Positions 59,258 through 64,000 of a DNA stretch of 64,000 bases are shown here, one piece after another. Numbering within the stretch: position 1 is the stretch's first letter; each line of letters starts with the position of its first letter. The notes below the pieces were generated by a model. It was not told the DNA's origin, did not search any database, and saw only the letters and a list, made by a program, of their open reading frames with translations. Made by a program: the position numbers and the translations under genes. This DNA comes from Paenalcaligenes sp050487225 (GTDB lineage Bacteria > Pseudomonadota > Gammaproteobacteria > Burkholderiales > Burkholderiaceae_B), in NCBI RefSeq assembly GCF_050487225.1, contig NZ_JBKQGY010000001.1, forward strand, positions 620,001 to 684,000. The letters run 5' to 3'.

Positions 59258-60465
59258 TGATCTCCATTCAGCCTTTGCAGCGCGTACAACCACGCAAAGC
59301 GGATGAGTTCAGATTTAGCACACTGCCACCACTTGCCTTGTATATACATGTGCCATGGTGCGTACGTAAGTGCCCGTACTGTGATTTCAACTCTCACAAA
59401 GCGCCGCAAACGTTGCCAGAAGAGCAGTATTTGTCGGCGCTGCGTGCGGATCTTGAGCAGTCGTTGCCCTTAATCTGGGGGCGTCAGCTGATTTCTGTAT
59501 TTATTGGTGGTGGTACACCTAGTTTGCTGTCAGAGCAGACGGTAGACGCTATGTTGTCGATGATCCGGGCCTATTTACCTCTGTTGCCGGATGCGGAAAT
59601 TACGCTTGAAGCTAACCCTGGTACGGCTGAGGCCTCACGTTTTAAGTCGTATGCGCAAAGCGGTGTAAACCGTATCTCGTTAGGCATTCAAAGTTTTGAT
59701 GACAATGCATTGAAAGCCTTGGGCCGTATTCACGATGGCCATCAGGCTAGGCTCGCTATTGAGATGGCACAGCAAGCGGTAGAGCGCGTGAACTTAGATG
59801 TGATGTTTGCTTTACCGGGCCAGACACCAGAGCTTGCTATTCACGATGTACAGCAAGCGTTGAGTTTTGGTACGGAGCATTTGTCGCTCTATCACCTAAC
59901 GCTAGAGCCTAATACGGTGTTTGCTAAGTATCCGCCTGCGCTGCCTGATGAAGACCAAAGTGCTGTGATGCAGGATGCGATGATTCAAACGGTGCAAGAG
60001 CACGGTTTTGAACAATACGAGATCTCCGCCTACAGCAAACCGGGTCGACGCAGTAGACACAACATGAACTATTGGGAGTTCGGTGACTATTTGGGTATAG
60101 GTCCAGGTGCACACAGTAAATTATCGTTTCCCGATAGAATCGTACGCCGCGCGGTATTGCGAAACCCGCAATCGTGGATGGAGGCTGCTGAAAAACGCGA
60201 TGGTAGTCACTTGGCCGAGGATGTGAGCGTAGCCTTTCATGATGTGCCGTTTGAGTTCATGTTAAACGCGTTACGGTTGAAGCAGGGCGTGCCTGTGGGG
60301 CTCTACGAAGAGCATACCGGGCAGCCTTTAAGCTATGTGCTGTCAACGTTGCGCCGTTGCCGTGATAAGGGCTTATTGGCTGACGATCCACTGCGTATTC
60401 GTGCATCAGAAATGGGCTGGCGTTTCCTAAATGATCTGCAAGCGGAATTTTTACACGATCAGTAG
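59257..60465 (+). CDS. hemW: HemW, radical SAM heme chaperone
   Basis: A 402-residue radical SAM protein with the iron-sulfur motif CVRKCPYC near residue 38, GGGTPSLL, and ISLGIQSFDD, plus the C-terminal HemN-like region. It matches the group once called HemN-like and now known as HemW, which transfers heme to respiratory enzymes, rather than true coproporphyrinogen dehydrogenase. The ATG at 59257 overlaps the rdgB stop (TAATG); an ATG 12 bases earlier is also in frame. Confidence 0.92.
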   Translation: MISIQPLQRVQPRKADEFRFSTLPPLALYIHVPWCVRKCPYCDFNSHKAPQTLPEEQYLSALRADLEQSLPLIWGRQLISVFIGGGTPSLLSEQTVDAMLSMIRAYLPLLPDAEITLEANPGTAEASRFKSYAQSGVNRISLGIQSFDDNALKALGRIHDGHQARLAIEMAQQAVERVNLDVMFALPGQTPELAIHDVQQALSFGTEHLSLYHLTLEPNTVFAKYPPALPDEDQSAVMQDAMIQTVQEHGFEQYEISAYSKPGRRSRHNMNYWEFGDYLGIGPGAHSKLSFPDRIVRRAVLRNPQSWMEAAEKRDGSHLAEDVSVAFHDVPFEFMLNALRLKQGVPVGLYEEHTGQPLSYVLSTLRRCRDKGLLADDPLRIRASEMGWRFLNDLQAEFLHDQ

Positions 60466-60536
60466 TTGTTTTCCTGTTGTTGTTGCAGGTTTTTTTAGCG
60501 GCTGTCTAGCCCTTGAATTACAATAAACCAGGCCCT

Positions 60537-60558
60537 TTGCAGCACGGGCGTGCTGTAA
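60537..60558. promoter_or_regulatory. Dyad upstream of glnA
   Basis: GCAGCAC-GGGC-GTGCTGT within TT...AA, 44 bp before the glnA ATG. It has the general look of an NtrC or related nitrogen-regulator half-site pair, but the match is only partial. Confidence 0.4.
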
Positions 60559-60601
60559 GGTGGCCTTTATCTCTGCTTTTTAGCCTTATTCTGGAGTCAT
60601 A

Positions 60602-62014
60602 ATGTCTACCCCCGAAGAGCTGGTCAAACTCATTGCGGAACGTAATGTTGCCTTCGTCGACTGCCGTTTCACGGATACGCTGGGCCGTGAACACCACCTG
60701 ACTGTGCCAGCGCACAGCTTTGATGAAGAGCGCATAGAAGGGGGGGTAGCGTTCGATGCATCGTCTTTGCCTGGATGGAAAGGAGTGGAATGCTCCGACA
60801 TGCTGTTGCTGCCAGACGCAAGTTCTGCCCGCCTAGATCCATTCCGCGAAGAAAGCACGCTTATTGTGACGTGCGATGTAGCAGAACCTACCGATTTGAA
60901 TGGTTACGATCGTGACCCTCGTTCGTTGGCCAAACGTGCCGAAATTTACTTGAAAGCCAGTGGCTTGGGCGATACCGCTTACTTTGGTCCTGAGCCAGAG
61001 TTTTTCGTTTTCGACAATATTCGTTGGGACGACCGCATGTACGGCTGTATGGTTGAAATTGGCGCGGAACACGCACCATGGTCAACCTCGGCGGCTCTGA
61101 ATGGCCATAACTTAGGTCATCGTCTGCGTGTTAAAGGCGGCTACGCACCCGTACCACCCGTTGATAGCTTCCAAGATCTGCGTTCAGAGATGTGCGTACT
61201 GATGGAGCAGCAAGGCGTTCCTGTTGAAGTGCACCACCACGAAGTGGGTGGCGGCGGTCAGTTGGAAATTGGTACACGTTTCTCCACGCTGGTGCAGCGC
61301 GCCGACTGGAACCAGATCATGAAGTACACCATCATGAACGTGGCTCACGTGTACGGTAAAACTGCTACCTTTATGCCTAAGCCTATTTTGGGCGATAACG
61401 GTTCGGGTATGCACGTACACCAATCTATCTGGAAAGATGGCCAGAACTTGTTTGCAGGGAATGGTTACGGGGGTTTGTCCGATATGGCCTTGTTCTACAT
61501 TGGCGGTATTATCAAACACGCTCGTGCACTGAATGCGATTACTAACCCTACTACCAACTCCTACAAACGCTTGGTACCTCATTACGAAGCGCCTGTGAAG
61601 TTGGCCTACTCGGCACGTAACCGTTCAGCGTCTATCCGTATTCCTTACGTGAGCAGCCCTAAAGCACGCCGTGTAGAGGTACGTTTCCCTGATCCTATGG
61701 CCAACCCATACTTGGCATTCTCTGCCATGTTGATGGCTGGTCTAGACGGTATTCAGAACCGCATTCATCCTGGTGATGCAGCGGATAAAAACTTGTACGA
61801 TTTGCCACCGGAAGAGGATGCAAAAATCCCAACCGTGTGCAGCTCGTTGGAACAAGCGTTGGAAGCACTGGATAACGATAGAGAGTTCTTGACGCGTGGC
61901 GGTGTATTCAGCAACGACATGCTGGATGCCTACATTGAGTTGAAACAAGCCGAAGTGAATAGGCTGCGTATGACGCCACACCCGGTTGAGTTCGACATGT
62001 ACTACAGCCTATAA
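60602..62014 (+). CDS. glnA: Glutamine synthetase, type I-beta
   Basis: A 470-residue glutamine synthetase. Conserved pieces: FDASSLPGWKGVECSDMLL, the metal and nucleotide region FGPEPEFFVFD, HHHEVGGGGQLEIG, KPILGDNGSGMHVHQS, and NRSASIRIPY. The adenylylation Tyr is present in KNLYDLPPEE, so activity is likely controlled by GlnE/PII. It makes glutamine from glutamate and ammonia. Single gene with its own terminator. Confidence 0.97.
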   Translation: MSTPEELVKLIAERNVAFVDCRFTDTLGREHHLTVPAHSFDEERIEGGVAFDASSLPGWKGVECSDMLLLPDASSARLDPFREESTLIVTCDVAEPTDLNGYDRDPRSLAKRAEIYLKASGLGDTAYFGPEPEFFVFDNIRWDDRMYGCMVEIGAEHAPWSTSAALNGHNLGHRLRVKGGYAPVPPVDSFQDLRSEMCVLMEQQGVPVEVHHHEVGGGGQLEIGTRFSTLVQRADWNQIMKYTIMNVAHVYGKTATFMPKPILGDNGSGMHVHQSIWKDGQNLFAGNGYGGLSDMALFYIGGIIKHARALNAITNPTTNSYKRLVPHYEAPVKLAYSARNRSASIRIPYVSSPKARRVEVRFPDPMANPYLAFSAMLMAGLDGIQNRIHPGDAADKNLYDLPPEEDAKIPTVCSSLEQALEALDNDREFLTRGGVFSNDMLDAYIELKQAEVNRLRMTPHPVEFDMYYSL

Positions 62015-62033
62015 AGCGTAGTTAAGACTGCAC

Positions 62034-62064
62034 AGCCCCTGTCTGTATGGCAGGGGCTTTTTTC
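62034..62064 (+). terminator. Terminator of glnA
   Basis: AGCCCCTG and CAGGGGCT arms followed by TTTTTTC. The following gene starts 21 bases later. Confidence 0.9.
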
Positions 62065-62085
62065 TTTACAGCAGGAGTGAGGCCG

Positions 62086-62985
62086 ATGTTTACTGGGCTA
62101 ATTTCATTTCCCTTAACCCCGTTGATGAATGACAGTGCTATTGATGTGCCTAGCTTTGAGCGCCTAATGCAGCGCCAAGTGCAGGCTCAAGTCAGCATGA
62201 TTACGGTATTAGGCTCTACGGGCAGTTATGCCTATCTGAACCGGGACGAGCGAGCAATGGTGATCAAGCACGCTGTGGCTCATGCTTCCTCTATACCTGT
62301 TATGGCTGGTATTGGTTCGGTACGCACTCGTGATGTGTTAACGCTTGCGGAAGATGCCCAGCGCGCTGGGGCAAAAGCTGTATTGATGGCACCAGTGTCG
62401 TATCAGAAACTGCAGCCTGATGAGGTGTATGGTTTGTTTGAAATGGTCACGCGTGAGTTGTCGGTGCCATTGTGTGTGTACGATAACCCGGCCACCACGC
62501 AGTTTCATTTTAGTGATGAGCTGTTGGTGGCGTTAGCAGCGTTGCCGCAGGTAGCCTCTATCAAAATTCCTGCGCTGACTGGCAGCTTGGATGAGGCTCG
62601 CGCACGTGTGCGTGCGCTGAAGGCGCATTTGCCTGCAACGTGTAGTTTGGGTGTGAGTGGTGACCATGCGGCAAGCTTAGGGCTGCAAGCAGGCTGTGAT
62701 GGCTGGTATTCAGTATTAGGTGGTTTGCTACCGCAATTGTGCATGCGTTTGCTAGCAGAAGCTAAGCAGCCTAGCGCTGATGGCGAGGCATTATCCGCTG
62801 CGATGCAACCATTGTGGGCGTTATTTAAGCAGCACGGTAGTGTGCGTGTGGTGGCGGCTGTTGCAGAGTTACTCGGACTCGTGCAAACACCGTGCTTACC
62901 ATTACCGTTGCATAGCTTGCAAGGCGAGGAGCGTGCCAAAGTGGCAGCATGGTTAGCGTCGCTACCAGAAGGCTTTACCCACTGA
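62086..62985 (+). CDS. DapA-family aldolase/lyase (dihydrodipicolinate synthase-like)
   Basis: A 299-residue TIM-barrel protein of the DHDPS/N-acetylneuraminate lyase family. The GSTGSYAYL substrate loop, the YDNPATT tyrosine and the Schiff-base Lys in ASIKIPAL are present. The ATG at 62086 has AGGAGTGAGG; the frame extends upstream without a site. The divergence from true DapA and the lack of lysine genes nearby suggest a catabolic aldolase rather than lysine biosynthesis. Substrate unknown. Confidence 0.8.
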   Translation: MFTGLISFPLTPLMNDSAIDVPSFERLMQRQVQAQVSMITVLGSTGSYAYLNRDERAMVIKHAVAHASSIPVMAGIGSVRTRDVLTLAEDAQRAGAKAVLMAPVSYQKLQPDEVYGLFEMVTRELSVPLCVYDNPATTQFHFSDELLVALAALPQVASIKIPALTGSLDEARARVRALKAHLPATCSLGVSGDHAASLGLQAGCDGWYSVLGGLLPQLCMRLLAEAKQPSADGEALSAAMQPLWALFKQHGSVRVVAAVAELLGLVQTPCLPLPLHSLQGEERAKVAAWLASLPEGFTH

Positions 62986-62998
62986 TAGCGATGCAGGT

Positions 62999-63787
62999 TT
63001 ACTCGTCTGACGGGCTACCACGTAAAAAGGCTTGAGCGCGTTGGTGTAGCAGTGCTTCGCGACGAATGAATTCCGACACAAAGCTATTGGCAGGGTTGTG
63101 ATGCAGGTTATAGGCCGTATCCCATTGGGCAATGCGGCCTTCGTGCATAACGCCTATGCGATCAGCAATGGCAAACGCTTCGGCTTGGTTGTGAGTGACC
63201 AATAGTGCAGTTAAGCCTGCTGTTTTTAGAATGTCACGCACCTCAAAGGCCAAGCGTTCACGCGTATCTATATCCAGATTAGAGAAGGGTTCATCCAGTA
63301 GGAGTAGGGCTGGTTCAGGCGCTAGTGCGCGTGCTAGCGCGATGCGTTGTTGTTGCCCACCAGAGAGTTCGTGTGGATACCGCTTGGCATGACTGGCTAA
63401 ATCCACTAATTCCAACATTTCCTCTACACGTTGACGTCGGTACGTTTTCTCAGATTTGCGCAGCCCAAATGCAATATTCTGAGCGACTGTTAGGTGAGGA
63501 AATAGGGCGTAGTCCTGAAACATCATGCCTACATTGCGGTGCTCAGGTAGCACCACCTGTTCGGGTGTGGACAGTGTGATTGCCCCCAAGTGTATGCTGC
63601 CCTGTTGCAAAGGTTCAAAGCCAGCGATGCTACGTAACACGGTGGTCTTACCGCAGCCTGAAGAACCTAGCAAACAGCCTATATGACCCTGGTTTAGCGA
63701 CAAACCTAAATCATCAACTACTGTTTTTCTACCCTCGGGTGCAGGGTAACTAATAGACAAATGTTCTAAACGCAGAAAAGCAGTCAT
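62999..63787 (-). CDS. ABC transporter ATP-binding protein (FbpC/ferric iron type)
   Basis: A 262-residue ATPase. Walker A GSSGCGKT (about 42-49), Q-loop MMFQDYALFPH, signature LSGGQQQR and Walker B ALLLLDEPFSNLD, with the H-loop in VTHNQAEA. The short length (no TOBE domain) and the adjacent FbpB-like permease suggest uptake of ferric iron or a related solute. It starts 6 bp after the permease stop; both belong to a minus-strand operon running off the window. Confidence 0.88.
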   Translation of the reverse strand: MTAFLRLEHLSISYPAPEGRKTVVDDLGLSLNQGHIGCLLGSSGCGKTTVLRSIAGFEPLQQGSIHLGAITLSTPEQVVLPEHRNVGMMFQDYALFPHLTVAQNIAFGLRKSEKTYRRQRVEEMLELVDLASHAKRYPHELSGGQQQRIALARALAPEPALLLLDEPFSNLDIDTRERLAFEVRDILKTAGLTALLVTHNQAEAFAIADRIGVMHEGRIAQWDTAYNLHHNPANSFVSEFIRREALLHQRAQAFLRGSPSDE

Positions 63788-63793
63788 AGTGAT

Positions 63794-64000
63794 TTAGTGA
63801 TTTTTGAATTGTGTACGAGCAAGCAAAATAACAGGCAGCAACCCTGCTACTACAATGGCCAGTGCGGCAATTGCACCTTCTTCATAGGTGCCGCGAGCCG
63901 CTTCGGCATAGAGCCATGTGGCCAGCGTGTCAAAATTCATGGGGCGTAGCAAGAGGGTTGCGGGTAGCTCTTTCATGGCATCCACGAACACAAGCAACGC
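63794..64000 (-). CDS. ABC transporter permease, C-terminal part (FbpB-like), cut by window end
   Basis: Only the last 69 residues lie in the window; the gene continues to the right. The EAA-type loop VDAMKELPATLLLRPMNFDT followed by WLYAEAARGTYEEGA and a final membrane helix is typical of ferric iron and thiamine ABC permeases. An ATG at 63997 is likely internal. Confidence 0.85.
   Translation of the reverse strand, partial: ALLVFVDAMKELPATLLLRPMNFDTLATWLYAEAARGTYEEGAIAALAIVVAGLLPVILLARTQFKNH

Noticed and set aside
60560..60580. Sigma-54 promoter of glnA
   Set aside because: A GG...GC pair is present but spaced 11 instead of 10 bases and the surrounding bases do not match.

Overview
The window looks like the chromosome of a moderate-GC betaproteobacterium, most likely Burkholderiales/Alcaligenaceae. 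This is an inference from the beta-proteobacterial type porin and the yicC / rph / rdgB / hemW block. A mobile island of about 32.5 kb lies between two chromosomal flanks.

Left flank (1-24392): an aromatic amino acid permease; an operon gbuA - Na+/solute symporter - aruI - aldehyde dehydrogenase with a divergent LysR regulator, which reads as the arginine transaminase (2-ketoarginine) route; cyanase; SbcCD nuclease; an amino acid racemase (YgeA type); a DUF2007 protein; a periplasmic molybdenum hydroxylase with [2Fe-2S] and triheme cytochrome c subunits; a porin; a DUF1176 protein; a D-2-hydroxyacid dehydrogenase-like protein with altered catalytic residues; and a small membrane protein.

Island (24393-56902): it sits in the 3' end of yicC. 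A 17-base core with one mismatch is found at both ends, and a P4-type tyrosine integrase with repeated TACCCACC arm sites lies next to yicC. Cargo from left to right: (a) a nuclease/defence-like stretch with SRA-HNH, PIN-like, an unknown protein with an N-terminal motif resembling DUF4238, DUF6602 and an XRE regulator; (b) a surface module with a TbpB/fHbp-like lipoprotein and its Slam translocator; (c) a minus-strand adhesin locus with a degenerate EAL protein, a 1,852-residue trimeric autotransporter, a TpgA-type anchor lipoprotein, a SecD-P1-like lipoprotein and an atypical response regulator; (d) mobilome genes: serine recombinase, two RadC-like proteins (one degenerate), AlpA and an inovirus Gp2-type protein; (e) the most interesting part, 47.6-53.2 kb: a tandem class III nucleotide cyclase, a Cap2-like E2-E1 fusion and a Cap3-like JAB peptidase, followed by a cyclic-nucleotide-binding/TIR-like effector and a second, PycC-like cyclase; (f) a PD-(D/E)XK-like protein and a small unknown gene.

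The 47.6-53.2 kb block joins Pycsar parts (cyclase plus CNB-TIR effector) with the ubiquitin-like conjugation and deconjugation genes of type II CBASS. A large tandem cyclase takes the place of the CD-NTase. I regard this as the candidate previously undescribed or poorly described system of the window.

Right flank (56882-64000): yicC, rph, rdgB, hemW, glnA, a DapA-family aldolase, and the ATPase and partial permease of a ferric-iron type ABC importer.
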